Positions 34,386 to 42,461 of a DNA stretch of 54,935 bases are shown here, piece after piece. The position numbers and the translations under genes were made by a program. The DNA is from an uncultured Sphingomonas sp. (GTDB lineage: Bacteria; Pseudomonadota; Alphaproteobacteria; Sphingomonadales; Sphingomonadaceae), in NCBI GenBank assembly GCA_913776255.1, contig CAJYLV010000006.1:1-54935 (forward strand), written 5' to 3'. Positions within the stretch are counted from its first letter, which is position 1, and the number at the start of each line of letters is the position of its first letter. The notes beneath the pieces were generated by a model. It saw only the letters and a program-made list of their open reading frames with translations. It was not told where the DNA came from and did no database searches.

Positions 34386-35146
34386 AGGTCCGCATCCTCG
34401 GTTCGGGCACCTCGTCCGGCGTCCCTCGGATCGGCAACGACTGGGGCGATTGCGACCCAAGTGAGCCACGTAACCGACGGAAAAGATCGTCGATTATGGT
34501 CGAGCACGACGGCGCGCGCATCCTCGTCGACACCAGTCCGGACATGCGGGAGCAATTGCTGGACGCCGGGGTGAACATGTTCGATGCGGTCATCTGGACG
34601 CACGAACACGCCGACCATGTCTTTGGAATCGATGACCTTCGGCAGGTCTACCACGCGCTTGGCCGCCCAGTTAAGGGCTATGCCCGACCGCGCACCGCAG
34701 CGGCGCTCCGCCGGCAGTTCGGCTATGTCTTCGAGGGCAATGGCGGCTATCCGCCGACCGTCGATCTCAAGGACTTGCCGGACCGACTTCAGATCGGCGC
34801 GATCGAGATCAGCGTCGTCGATCAACCGCACGGCGGCATCACCTCGGCCGGGCTGCGCTTCGCGGCCGATGGCCATGTCGTCGGCTATGCCACGGATATC
34901 AGCGCGATGACCGCCGAGATGGAGCGCCATTATCAAGGGCTCGACGTGTGGATCGTCGATGCGCTCCGCCGCCGTCCGCATCCGACGCATCCCGATCTCG
35001 CGACCGTGCTCGGCTGGCAGACATCGCTGCAACCACGCCGGACCGCGCTCGTGCACATGGATCAGTCGATGGATTACGCTGGACTTTGTGCGGAGCTGCC
35101 GCCGGGCGTCGAACCCGGTTTCGACGGCTGGGAGTGGGTTGCTTGA
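34382..35146 (+). CDS. MBL-fold metallohydrolase, PhnP-like
   Basis: A 254-residue protein of the metallo-beta-lactamase fold. MKVRILGSGTSSGVPRIG is the usual start of PhnP-like phosphodiesterases; metal ligands are in THEHADHVFGIDDL, VDQPHGG, YATDIS and LVHMDQSMDY. Possible substrates are cyclic phosphates. The GTG at 34382 overlaps the tatD stop (GTGA). Confidence 0.9.
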   Translation: MKVRILGSGTSSGVPRIGNDWGDCDPSEPRNRRKRSSIMVEHDGARILVDTSPDMREQLLDAGVNMFDAVIWTHEHADHVFGIDDLRQVYHALGRPVKGYARPRTAAALRRQFGYVFEGNGGYPPTVDLKDLPDRLQIGAIEISVVDQPHGGITSAGLRFAADGHVVGYATDISAMTAEMERHYQGLDVWIVDALRRRPHPTHPDLATVLGWQTSLQPRRTALVHMDQSMDYAGLCAELPPGVEPGFDGWEWVA

Positions 35147-35307
35147 GCGAGAGGGGGATGCAGGCGGCGCTCTTGCTCCTCGTGCTGATCTTGCCGCTGT
35201 CAAGCCTGATGGCCCGCCGCGTACCAGCGCGCACGATATTGAAGTACGGCGGAATATGGCTCGCGATCGCCGGGATCCTCTTCATGATCCTGCGAATGTT
35301 TACATAA
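35143..35307 (+). CDS. Small two-helix membrane protein
   Basis: About 54 residues from a TTG that overlaps the upstream stop (TTGA), or 49 residues from the ATG at 35158. It contains two hydrophobic helices (ALLLLVLILPLSSLM and YGGIWLAIAGILFMIL) joined by a basic loop (ARRVPART). It is probably the last gene of the metG-tatD-MBL unit. Function unknown. Confidence 0.6.
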   Translation: MSERGMQAALLLLVLILPLSSLMARRVPARTILKYGGIWLAIAGILFMILRMFT

Positions 35308-35354
35308 CGTAGATTATCAGGATAGCGCTGCCGAACTGCAGTCGCAGTCTCCGA

Positions 35355-36512
35355 TCATCCCGGCGTGGCCTTGGTCGCTTTCGCCTCCGCGGTCAGCACC
35401 AGTTCCGCCGCCAGCAGCGCGCCGGCCTGATCCTGCGCCACCGACGTGCCTTCGACGATGTCGTTGATGAACTGCGGCCCGAACGGCAGCGGCACTTTCG
35501 AGCAGTCGATATACCGCGTGCCCTTGCGATCCGCGATGAACAGATGGTTGCCACCCGGCCGACCGGCGATGTCGACGTATTTGCGCAGTTCGATATAGCC
35601 CTCGGTCCCAAGGATGAACAGCCGCCCGTCACCCCAGGTCGGCAGGCCATCCGGCGTGAACCAGTCGACCCGGACGTAGCCCGCGCCACCGTCGCCGTGG
35701 AGCATCATGTCGCCGAAATCCTCGAATTTAGGATGGTCGGGATGCGCGAAATTGCCGGTTTGCGACGCCAGCACTTGCGCGCGCGTGCTGCCGGTCAGAT
35801 AGACGAACTGATCCGCCTGATGGCTCCCGACGTCGGTGAGGATCCCGCCGTTCCGCGCGGGATCCCAGAACCATTCCGGACGGTTCGGCGCCGACAGCCG
35901 GTGTGGCGCGAGGTTGATCGTCTGGATGACGCGGCCGATCGCGCCGTCATGCACCATCTGCCCGGCCATCACCGCTGCCGGCACCTCCAATCGTTCAGAA
36001 TACATGATCCCATATTTGCGCCCGGTTTCCTTGATCGCGCGGCGCACGTCGGCGAGTTGCGTGAGCGTCGTCACCGCGGCCTTGTCGCTGAGATAGTCCT
36101 TGCCCGCGCGCATCACGCGAATCCCGAGCGGCGCCCGTAGGCTGGGGATCGCGGCGCTGCACACCAGCTTGATGGCGCGATCGTGCAGTATCTCGTCCTC
36201 GCTCCGCGCGAGCTTCGCCCCCGGATAGCGTTTGCGGAAGGCGGCGATCTGCTGCGGGTCGGTGGCGAAGAAGCTGGTCAGCACCCCGCCCCCGCGGATC
36301 ATCGCGTCGGTCATGCCGTAGATGTGGTTGTGATCCATGCCAATCACCGCGAACGGCACGCGATATCTGGCTTCGGGCGCTGGCTTGGCGACCGCGGTTT
36401 CGGTCGGGGCATCACCGCGCGTCGCGGACTGCGCGAACGCATCGCCGGCCAGTCCCATCAACCCGGCGGTCAGCCCCATGCCCAGCACCGCACGGCGATC
36501 GGAATGCGTCAT
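35355..36512 (-). CDS. Gfo/Idh/MocA oxidoreductase A, Tat-exported
   Basis: A 385-residue sugar oxidoreductase-like protein. The twin-arginine signal is DRRAVLGMGLTAGLMGLAG...AFAQ; the mature part has VIGMDHNHIYG, YLSDKAAVTTLTQLADV (in place of the usual EKP), and GGILTDVGSHQADQFVYLTG in the substrate domain. The nucleotide-binding GxGxxG is degenerate (IGMDHNH), so it may use tightly held cofactor or have lost dehydrogenase activity. It is the last gene of the operon, 12 nt behind oxidoreductase B. Confidence 0.88.
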   Translation of the reverse strand: MTHSDRRAVLGMGLTAGLMGLAGDAFAQSATRGDAPTETAVAKPAPEARYRVPFAVIGMDHNHIYGMTDAMIRGGGVLTSFFATDPQQIAAFRKRYPGAKLARSEDEILHDRAIKLVCSAAIPSLRAPLGIRVMRAGKDYLSDKAAVTTLTQLADVRRAIKETGRKYGIMYSERLEVPAAVMAGQMVHDGAIGRVIQTINLAPHRLSAPNRPEWFWDPARNGGILTDVGSHQADQFVYLTGSTRAQVLASQTGNFAHPDHPKFEDFGDMMLHGDGGAGYVRVDWFTPDGLPTWGDGRLFILGTEGYIELRKYVDIAGRPGGNHLFIADRKGTRYIDCSKVPLPFGPQFINDIVEGTSVAQDQAGALLAAELVLTAEAKATKATPG

Positions 36513-36524
36513 TGTGTCGTCCCC

Positions 36525-37787
36525 TCAAACCGTGACCAGCGACGTCGGCCACGTCATCGCTTCGCCCTTGTCCATCGCCTGTTCGCCGAGCAGCGAGGCG
36601 ACACTGGCGTAATAGGCCTGTTGCAACAGGCCCGGCAGCGGCTTGCCCGCGCGGACGGCCTCGCCGAAGCCCTCGAACTGCAGCATCGTCTCGTCATATT
36701 CGCCCCAGCCGAGCGACTCACCCGGCGTCGTCACCGGCAGCTCCGGGAACCAGGTCGCGCCGCCGATCGGGATCGTGCGCTTATGGCCGCGTTTCACGTC
36801 GGCTTGCATCCGCTGCAACGCCAGCGCGCGATGCGGCACCTCTTGATAGATGCGGCCAAGCTCGGGCTCGATCGTCCCCTTGCTCCCCTGCACCTGCTCC
36901 TCGCACCCGTAGCGCGCATTGTTGAGCAGCGAAGTGTAGATGACCTTTCGTCCGCCGGCATATTCGTAGATCAGCGCGACATGGTCGTAGACCTCGCGCC
37001 CGTCCTTCCAGAAGCAGATGCTGCCGGAACCGATCACCCGCGTCGGCACCGCGTCGAGGAACCAGTTACCCACCTGTAGCTGATGCGTCGCCAGCTCGGT
37101 CATCAGCCCGGCCGAACTTTCGCGATATAGCCGCCAATTGATCCGGCGGTCGTCGCTGTCCGCCGGCACCGGCCGCCGCCACGCATTGTTGCGGTGCCAG
37201 CTGGCGCGGATCTGCGTGATCGTGCCGATCTCGCCGGCCTTCACGCGGCGTAACGCGTTGAGATAGGTCGGATGGAACATGCGCTGATGCCCGATCTGGA
37301 GCACCTTGCCGCGGGTCCGTGCGCGTTCCACCATCGCGCCGCAGTCCGCGATCGTCCGCGCCATCGCCTTTTCGCACCAGACGTGCAGCCCGGCATCCAT
37401 AGAATCGAACGTATGCTGCGCATGGCGGTGGAGCGGCGTCGCGATCACCACCGCGTCCAGCCCGCGTGCATCGAGCATCGCGCGGTGATCGCCGAACTCG
37501 GGCGTGCCCGCCGCTACCCATTGTCGCGCCTTGGCGAGATTGGGGGCGTAGGTGTCGCAGAGCGCGGCAACCCGGCAGTTGCGCGTCTTGGCGATGTTCT
37601 GGATCAGCGCGCGCCCGCGGTCGCCGGTGCCGATCACGCCCAGCCGCACCTTGCCGGCCCCAGCGGTTTCCGCTGCGGCAGCCATGGCCACCCACGGCGT
37701 CGCCGTCGCCATCACGCTGCCCGCGCTCGCCATGAGCACGCGATCGAGGAACGTGCGGCGGGAGAGATCAAACATCCTGTCGGTCAT
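36525..37787 (-). CDS. Gfo/Idh/MocA oxidoreductase B, Tat-exported
   Basis: A 420-residue protein. The Tat signal is SRRTFLDRVLMASAGSVMA. The Rossmann motif GVIGTGDRGRALIQ is intact, CEKAMARTIADC stands for the EKP motif, and the substrate domain has GLMTELATHQLQVGNWFL. This matches exported NAD(P)-dependent sugar oxidoreductases, with the cofactor folded in before export as in Zymomonas GFOR. ATG 37787 overlaps the apbE stop (TGATG); a second ATG at 37775 is possible. Confidence 0.9.
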   Translation of the reverse strand: MTDRMFDLSRRTFLDRVLMASAGSVMATATPWVAMAAAAETAGAGKVRLGVIGTGDRGRALIQNIAKTRNCRVAALCDTYAPNLAKARQWVAAGTPEFGDHRAMLDARGLDAVVIATPLHRHAQHTFDSMDAGLHVWCEKAMARTIADCGAMVERARTRGKVLQIGHQRMFHPTYLNALRRVKAGEIGTITQIRASWHRNNAWRRPVPADSDDRRINWRLYRESSAGLMTELATHQLQVGNWFLDAVPTRVIGSGSICFWKDGREVYDHVALIYEYAGGRKVIYTSLLNNARYGCEEQVQGSKGTIEPELGRIYQEVPHRALALQRMQADVKRGHKRTIPIGGATWFPELPVTTPGESLGWGEYDETMLQFEGFGEAVRAGKPLPGLLQQAYYASVASLLGEQAMDKGEAMTWPTSLVTV

Positions 37788-38641
37788 CAAACGAACATCC
37801 CGGTAGAGGCGGCGGACGCGAAATTGAACAGCATCCGTCGTTTGCCATCATGCAGCCGTTGCGCGGCAGCGTCATCCGCCACGATCAGAGCGGTACTCAA
37901 CATCTCGGCCATCGCACCGCTACGATCCACGACGACCGCCGTGCGCGGCGCAACGATCGGTGCAGATGCCCCCGGCCGCAGCAGTGCGGCACGCTCGGGG
38001 GCCGCCGTCCCCGCACCGACCGTCGCGGAAATCGACAGCGCCTCGTCGATCAACTCGATCGTGATCAACGTCTGCCGCGCGTCGCGCGGATCAGGCACCG
38101 CGAACGACCAGTCGCCGCCCAGCGGGTGCTCGCCGATCACCGCGATCGAACTCTCTCCCGCCGACAGCAGCGCACATTCCACCCCGGCTTCCCGCAGTGC
38201 TGATACCGCGCGATCGAGCGCATAGCCTTTGCCGAAGCCGCCGAAGTCGAGTGCGACCGGCGCGTCACAGGCAATCGTCGCCGCGCTCCGGTCGAGCCGG
38301 ATCCCCACCCAGCCGACGGCATGGCGCGCATCGACGGTCGGATCGAACAGCCCCGCGGTCGCTTCGCGCGCCGCATCGATCCGGACCAGCGCGTCGAGCA
38401 GGATCGGATCGACGATCGTCGCCGGCCGTCCGCCGCGGAGCGCCTCGTTCATCGCGGTCGCGGGTGATGGGCGATGGATCGTGAGCGCATCGTCGACCTG
38501 CTCGATCGCGAGCCGTGCGCGGGCAAGCGCGTCCGGGTCGCCGTCGCCGAAGCGGTGCAGCTCGATCCGCGTGCCCATCGCGGCGAAGCACAACTCCCCG
38601 CGGGCGGGCAATGCGCGTGTCGAGACCGCCGGCTTGGTCAG
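37787..38641 (-). CDS. apbE: ApbE-family FAD:protein FMN transferase
   Basis: A 284-residue ApbE-like enzyme that attaches FMN covalently to Thr/Ser of flavoproteins outside the cytoplasm. Motifs: CFAAMGTRIEL, PATAMNEA, DARHAVGWVG, DFGGFGKGYALDRAV, and ALLSAGESSIAVIG. No lipobox or clear signal is seen. The frame has no ATG before the conserved AMGT; the best start is CTG at 38641, 6 nt after a strong GGAGGT and overlapping the stop of oxidoreductase C (CTGA). Internal TTG codons are the alternative. It sits within an operon of sugar oxidoreductases, so a dedicated flavinylated partner is possible, but I saw no target motif in the neighbours. Confidence 0.85.
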   Translation of the reverse strand: MTKPAVSTRALPARGELCFAAMGTRIELHRFGDGDPDALARARLAIEQVDDALTIHRPSPATAMNEALRGGRPATIVDPILLDALVRIDAAREATAGLFDPTVDARHAVGWVGIRLDRSAATIACDAPVALDFGGFGKGYALDRAVSALREAGVECALLSAGESSIAVIGEHPLGGDWSFAVPDPRDARQTLITIELIDEALSISATVGAGTAAPERAALLRPGASAPIVAPRTAVVVDRSGAMAEMLSTALIVADDAAAQRLHDGKRRMLFNFASAASTGMFV

Positions 38642-39951
38642 GCCTTTACCTCCCAGCCCGGCTGGTAGTCGACCGCCCACAATTTCATCGCCTCGGGGCT
38701 GGTCGGCTTGCCAGTCGCCGGATCGATCGTCAGCGCGCTGTTGGTGCGATAGGCAATGTTGCCGAGATGGCAGAGCGTCGTGCTGATGTGACCCTCGGCG
38801 ATCGGCGACGCGAGGCCCGTAGCATTGCCGCGGATCACGTCGACGAAATTGCGCGCGTGATAGACGTCGAGCACGCCCTCCCCGACTGTTCCGGTGGTCT
38901 CGGACGTCGCGGCGGCCTTGACCTGCCGGATCGGCTTGCCCGCGAGATCGAACAGCTCGAAGCCGTTCCGGTCGACCACGGCCGAGCCCTTGGTGCCGAG
39001 CAACAGCACGCCGCGCCCGCGTCCATAAGTCTGTTGCGCATTGCAGCTCTGCCCGTTCCAGCGGATCGCGCGATCGTCGTCGTAGATCAGGTCGAGCGCG
39101 AGCGAATCGTACATCTCCCAATCGTCGCCCTTGTGGAAATGTTTGGCGCCGCGCGCTGTCACGGTCTTGGGATAGGTCAGCCCCATCAGCCAGCGCGCGA
39201 CGTCCAGCTCGTGCATCGCATTGTTGCAGATCTCGCCGGTGCCGTACTTCCAGAACCAGTGCCAATTGTAGTGGACGAGGTTCGAGCGATATTCGCCCCG
39301 CGGCCGCGGCCCCTGCCAGAGATCCCAGTTGAGGTTGGCGGGGGGCGCGACGACGCTGCCCTTGCCGATCGAGCCGCGATTGTTCGCATACCAGGTCTGC
39401 GCCTCATAGACGTCGCCCAGTTCACCGGCGCGGATCAGCGCTCCGAGCTGCTGCGTCTCCGGGCTTGAGCGCTGCTGGTTGCCGACCTGCAGTGTGCGCC
39501 CGCTGCGCTTCTGCATGGCGATCAGCGCCTCGCCCTCGGCCGGGGCGATGCCGATCGGCTTTTCTAGATAACAGTGCCGCCCGGCATCCATCGCATCGAC
39601 CGCCAGCTTGGCGTGCCAGTGGTCGGGGGTCGCCACCGTGATGATGTCGACGCCCTTGCGGTCCAGCAGCCGGCGGTAATCGCCCTCGGTCTTCACGCCG
39701 GCATTGCCTTTGGCGGCAAAGGCCGCGGCACGCTTGGCGAGCACGTCCGAGTCGACGTCGACGAGGTGCGTGATCGTGACGTTCGGCTGTTTGGCGAACG
39801 CGCTCATATGCGCCTGCCCGCGGCCGTTGACGCCGACGACCGCCACCCGCAGCCGGTCGTTCGCGCCCTTGATCTGCGCATAGCTGCGCGCACTGATCGC
39901 AACGCCCAGTGCGGCGCCGGCCCCGGTCAACATCGTGCGACGATCGATCAT
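38638..39951 (-). CDS. Gfo/Idh/MocA oxidoreductase C, Tat-exported
   Basis: A 437-residue protein. ATG 39951 follows GAGGGG and gives the Tat signal IDRRTMLTGAGAALGVAISARSYA. Motifs: VVGVNGRGQAHM (nucleotide), ATPDHWHAKLAVDAMDAGRHCYLEKPIG (EKP with catalytic Lys), and NNAMHELDVARWLMG (His of the active site). It is the most canonical of the three and resembles the oxidoreductases that pair with DUF1080 proteins. It lies 13 nt behind the DUF1080 gene. Confidence 0.92.
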   Translation of the reverse strand: MIDRRTMLTGAGAALGVAISARSYAQIKGANDRLRVAVVGVNGRGQAHMSAFAKQPNVTITHLVDVDSDVLAKRAAAFAAKGNAGVKTEGDYRRLLDRKGVDIITVATPDHWHAKLAVDAMDAGRHCYLEKPIGIAPAEGEALIAMQKRSGRTLQVGNQQRSSPETQQLGALIRAGELGDVYEAQTWYANNRGSIGKGSVVAPPANLNWDLWQGPRPRGEYRSNLVHYNWHWFWKYGTGEICNNAMHELDVARWLMGLTYPKTVTARGAKHFHKGDDWEMYDSLALDLIYDDDRAIRWNGQSCNAQQTYGRGRGVLLLGTKGSAVVDRNGFELFDLAGKPIRQVKAAATSETTGTVGEGVLDVYHARNFVDVIRGNATGLASPIAEGHISTTLCHLGNIAYRTNSALTIDPATGKPTSPEAMKLWAVDYQPGWEVKA

Positions 39952-39964
39952 CGATACATCCCCC

Positions 39965-41371
39965 TCAAAATTCGCGAATCTTGATCGACCGGAAGTCGAC
40001 GCGGTCGCCGTGATCCTGCAGCAGAAGCGGTCCCTGCGACCGTTCGCCGAACGACGGCCATTTTGCATATTTGCTCTGCGCCACCAGCGCTCGAAATGCC
40101 GGTGCGCCGCGCTCATACTCGACCACCTTGAAGCCGTTGAGCCAGTGCTCGACGTGGCGCCCGCGCGACACGATCACCGCGCGGTTCCACTCGCCCGGCG
40201 GGTTGATCCGCTTGCCGGGACTGTCCGGGTCGGACAGGTTGCGTGCGGGGATCAGATCGTAGAGCGAGCCGAGCGTACGATTGCCATCGCGGCCGCGCTT
40301 GGCGTCGGGATGGCGCGCATCGTCGAGCAGCTGATACTCCAATCCGATCGCCGAGCCCTCGCCCTTGGAGAGCGCGGGATCGACGAAATATTTGATCCCG
40401 CTGTTGGCGCCCTCGGTGAGCCGGAAGTCGACCGAAAGCTCGAAATCCTTGTAGTCGCGGGTCGTGACGATATCGCCGCCGTTGGTCGATTCCGCGCCAT
40501 TGGCGCCTTCGACCGTCAGCAAACCGTCCGCCATCGCCCAGCCCTTTGTCGGAAAGCCGCTGCCCTTCGCGGCCTTCCACCCCGAGGCGGTGCGACCGTC
40601 CCACAGCAATTTCCAGCCCGCGCGACGCTCCCCGTCGGACAGACGGTTCGACAGCCAGCCCTGCTGCGGCAGTCCGGTGTTCGGCATCGCGAAACGCGCC
40701 GGACGATCGGTGATCATCCGCACGTTGCGAAAGCGTGCTTCGGGATGGCGCGCCGCCTCCGCGTCGGGGATCGCATGGACCTGAAAGGCGATGAAGCCGC
40801 GCGCGTCCATGTCGTCGACGACATCCGCCGCGGGCACGCCGTTGATCCACGTCCGCAGCCGGTTGCCGATCGCCTCGACGCGATAGTGGTTCCAGTCGCC
40901 CGAGCGGAAGGTGCGCCGCGCCGCCTCGTTGCGGCCCAGCGTGTAGAGCCACTGCCGCCGCTGCTCGTCGTAGAGCCCGCCGCTCCACGCCCGCTTCGAC
41001 GGGTCGATCTCCGCCTGATAGCCGAAAACGACGCCGTTGCGGTACTCCGGCCGGCTCTGGCCACGGATCATGACCCCGGAATTGAGCGCCGGGTCGGTCT
41101 TCGCATCGAACTCGATGATGAAGTCGCCAAATTGCGTGTCGGAAACCAGCCAGCTGTTCGTCTTGCCCGGCTCTGCACGGCCGACCAGCTCGCCGTTCGC
41201 CACGTCATAGGTCGCGTTGCCGCCGACCTTGTGCCAGCCGTTGAGTCCTTCGCGCGGCGTCACGTCGCGCCACGGTGCGTTCTGCTGCGCGACTTGCGGG
41301 GGTCGCGCGGCACCGGCGGTGGATAGCGCGCTAATCAGCAATGCTGCTGCTGCGAGTGATCGGACCTTCAT
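39965..41371 (-). CDS. Tandem DUF1080 (3-keto-glycoside hydrolase-like) protein
   Basis: A 468-residue secreted protein with a Sec signal (MKVRSLAAAALLISALSTAGAA). Two DUF1080 jelly-roll modules occur in tandem. The first is about 35-225 (GWHKVGGNATYDVANGELVG, DFIIEFDAKTDPALNSGVMIRG); the second about 265-468 (GWKLLWDGRTASGW, FELSVDFRLTEGANSGIKYFV, EWNRAVIVSRGRHVEHWLNG). Pfam names this family 3-keto-disaccharide hydrolase. First gene of the operon; ATG at 41371. With the oxidoreductases it suggests cleavage of 3-oxidised glycosides. Confidence 0.9.
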   Translation of the reverse strand: MKVRSLAAAALLISALSTAGAARPPQVAQQNAPWRDVTPREGLNGWHKVGGNATYDVANGELVGRAEPGKTNSWLVSDTQFGDFIIEFDAKTDPALNSGVMIRGQSRPEYRNGVVFGYQAEIDPSKRAWSGGLYDEQRRQWLYTLGRNEAARRTFRSGDWNHYRVEAIGNRLRTWINGVPAADVVDDMDARGFIAFQVHAIPDAEAARHPEARFRNVRMITDRPARFAMPNTGLPQQGWLSNRLSDGERRAGWKLLWDGRTASGWKAAKGSGFPTKGWAMADGLLTVEGANGAESTNGGDIVTTRDYKDFELSVDFRLTEGANSGIKYFVDPALSKGEGSAIGLEYQLLDDARHPDAKRGRDGNRTLGSLYDLIPARNLSDPDSPGKRINPPGEWNRAVIVSRGRHVEHWLNGFKVVEYERGAPAFRALVAQSKYAKWPSFGERSQGPLLLQDHGDRVDFRSIKIREF

Positions 41372-41489
41372 CAAACACCCTGCCCTGTTGTGCGGCCCTC
41401 GCGCGCACGCACGAACCGCCCTGTGTCGGGTGCCGTTGCACCTCTCCCGTCCCGAAGCCTAAGTCGCGGCCCGACCACTTGCAATAGAC

Positions 41490-41500
41490 ATGTCAGACAT
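41490..41500. promoter_or_regulatory. Palindrome ATGTC-A-GACAT, probable GntR/FCD operator
   Basis: A perfect 11-bp palindrome in the 210-nt gap between the divergent DUF1080 operon and the GntR gene. TGTCnGACA fits the TnGTnnnACnA type of GntR/FCD operators. Its TGTCAG half-site recurs in front of the TonB receptor. Confidence 0.5.
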
Positions 41501-41581
41501 TGGCGACCGCTCCACGTTAGGCTACGGTCGCTCCCGGCGCCGTCGTGCTCGATGCGCCCTTCTAGCGAAGCAGGACGATCG

Positions 41582-42328
41582 ATGCGGAAAACAGCGAGTG
41601 GCGGCAAATTGTATCGCGGGATCGTCGACGCGATCATGGCCGACGTCGCCGATGGTATCTACCCGGTCGGCACGCGCTTGCCTGCCGAACGCGACCTGAC
41701 CGAGCGTTTCGGAGTGAGCCGCCCGACCGTCCGCGAGGCGATGATCGCGTTGGAGATGCAGGGGATCGTCGAGGCGCGCAAAGGCTCGGGCGTGTTCGTG
41801 CTCGCCACCGGCGCGGTCGATGCATCGCGCGAGCTCGATATTGGCGCCTTCGAGATCACCGAAGCGCGACGTTTGCTGGAGGGTGAGGTCGCCGCGGTGG
41901 CGGCGACCGAGATCGATGCCGCCCAACTTACTGAGCTACGGACGATATTTGCCCAGATGGAGCAAAGCGACGTCGCGGCGGCGGAGGACGCTGACCGTCG
42001 CTTCCACATCGCCATCGCCGAGGCGACCGGCAATGCAGTGATTATCGCGGCGGTCACCGACTTCTGGGACATGCGCTTCCGCTCGCCGCTCGCGCGCGAA
42101 GTGCTCGTCAAGGCGGGCAGCCTCGGAACGGAAAGCCGGATGGCCGAACATGGCCGTATCCTAGCCGCGCTCGAGGCGCGTTCGCCGGCAGACGCGCGCA
42201 ACGCGATGCGCGATCACCTGTCGCGCGTCATCGATCACCTGCTCGACGTTACCGAGACGGAAGCAGTCGAGCGCGCCCGCGCGGAGGCAACGCAGCGTCG
42301 ACACGCGCTTGCCCGGCGTGCTGTGTGA
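41582..42328 (+). CDS. GntR-family (FCD subfamily) transcriptional regulator
   Basis: A 248-residue repressor-like protein. The N-terminal winged helix reads YPVGTRLPAERDLTERFGVSRPTVREAMIALEMQGIVEARKGSGVFV. The FCD effector domain has ITEARRLLEGEVAAVAA, DADRRFHIAIAEATGN and RDHLSRVIDHL, with metal/effector ligands of the family. It lies between the DUF1080/oxidoreductase operon and the receptor gene and is likely to control both, using the two palindromes as sites. The effector is probably a sugar acid or keto sugar. ATG 41582 follows CAGGA. Confidence 0.92.
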   Translation: MRKTASGGKLYRGIVDAIMADVADGIYPVGTRLPAERDLTERFGVSRPTVREAMIALEMQGIVEARKGSGVFVLATGAVDASRELDIGAFEITEARRLLEGEVAAVAATEIDAAQLTELRTIFAQMEQSDVAAAEDADRRFHIAIAEATGNAVIIAAVTDFWDMRFRSPLAREVLVKAGSLGTESRMAEHGRILAALEARSPADARNAMRDHLSRVIDHLLDVTETEAVERARAEATQRRHALARRAV

Positions 42329-42339
42329 ATAACCGATGA

Positions 42340-42375
42340 GCATTGTCAGTATGGACTGACAATGCTACCTGACAA
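42340..42375. promoter_or_regulatory. GCATTGTCAGT-ATGG-ACTGACAATGC palindrome plus extra CTGACAA half-site
   Basis: An 11-bp perfect inverted repeat (42340-42350 and 42355-42365) with a 4-nt spacer, followed by a third CTGACAA at 42369-42375, 13 nt after the previous one. It lies behind the GntR stop and before the TonB receptor. It is most likely a GntR operator; as a hairpin it could also end the regulator message. Confidence 0.55.
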
Positions 42376-42461
42376 CTAAGGCAAGGAAGCGCTCGGCCGA
42401 CTGTCACAAGACAGCGGCCGGATTGCACGACGCAGCGCGCCGGCCGTCAGGGAGAGGGCTT

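Noticed and set aside
38641..39265. Upstream extension of the apbE frame through oxidoreductase C
   Set aside because: The 208 extra codons are antisense-free but out of frame with a strongly supported gene and lack ApbE similarity.
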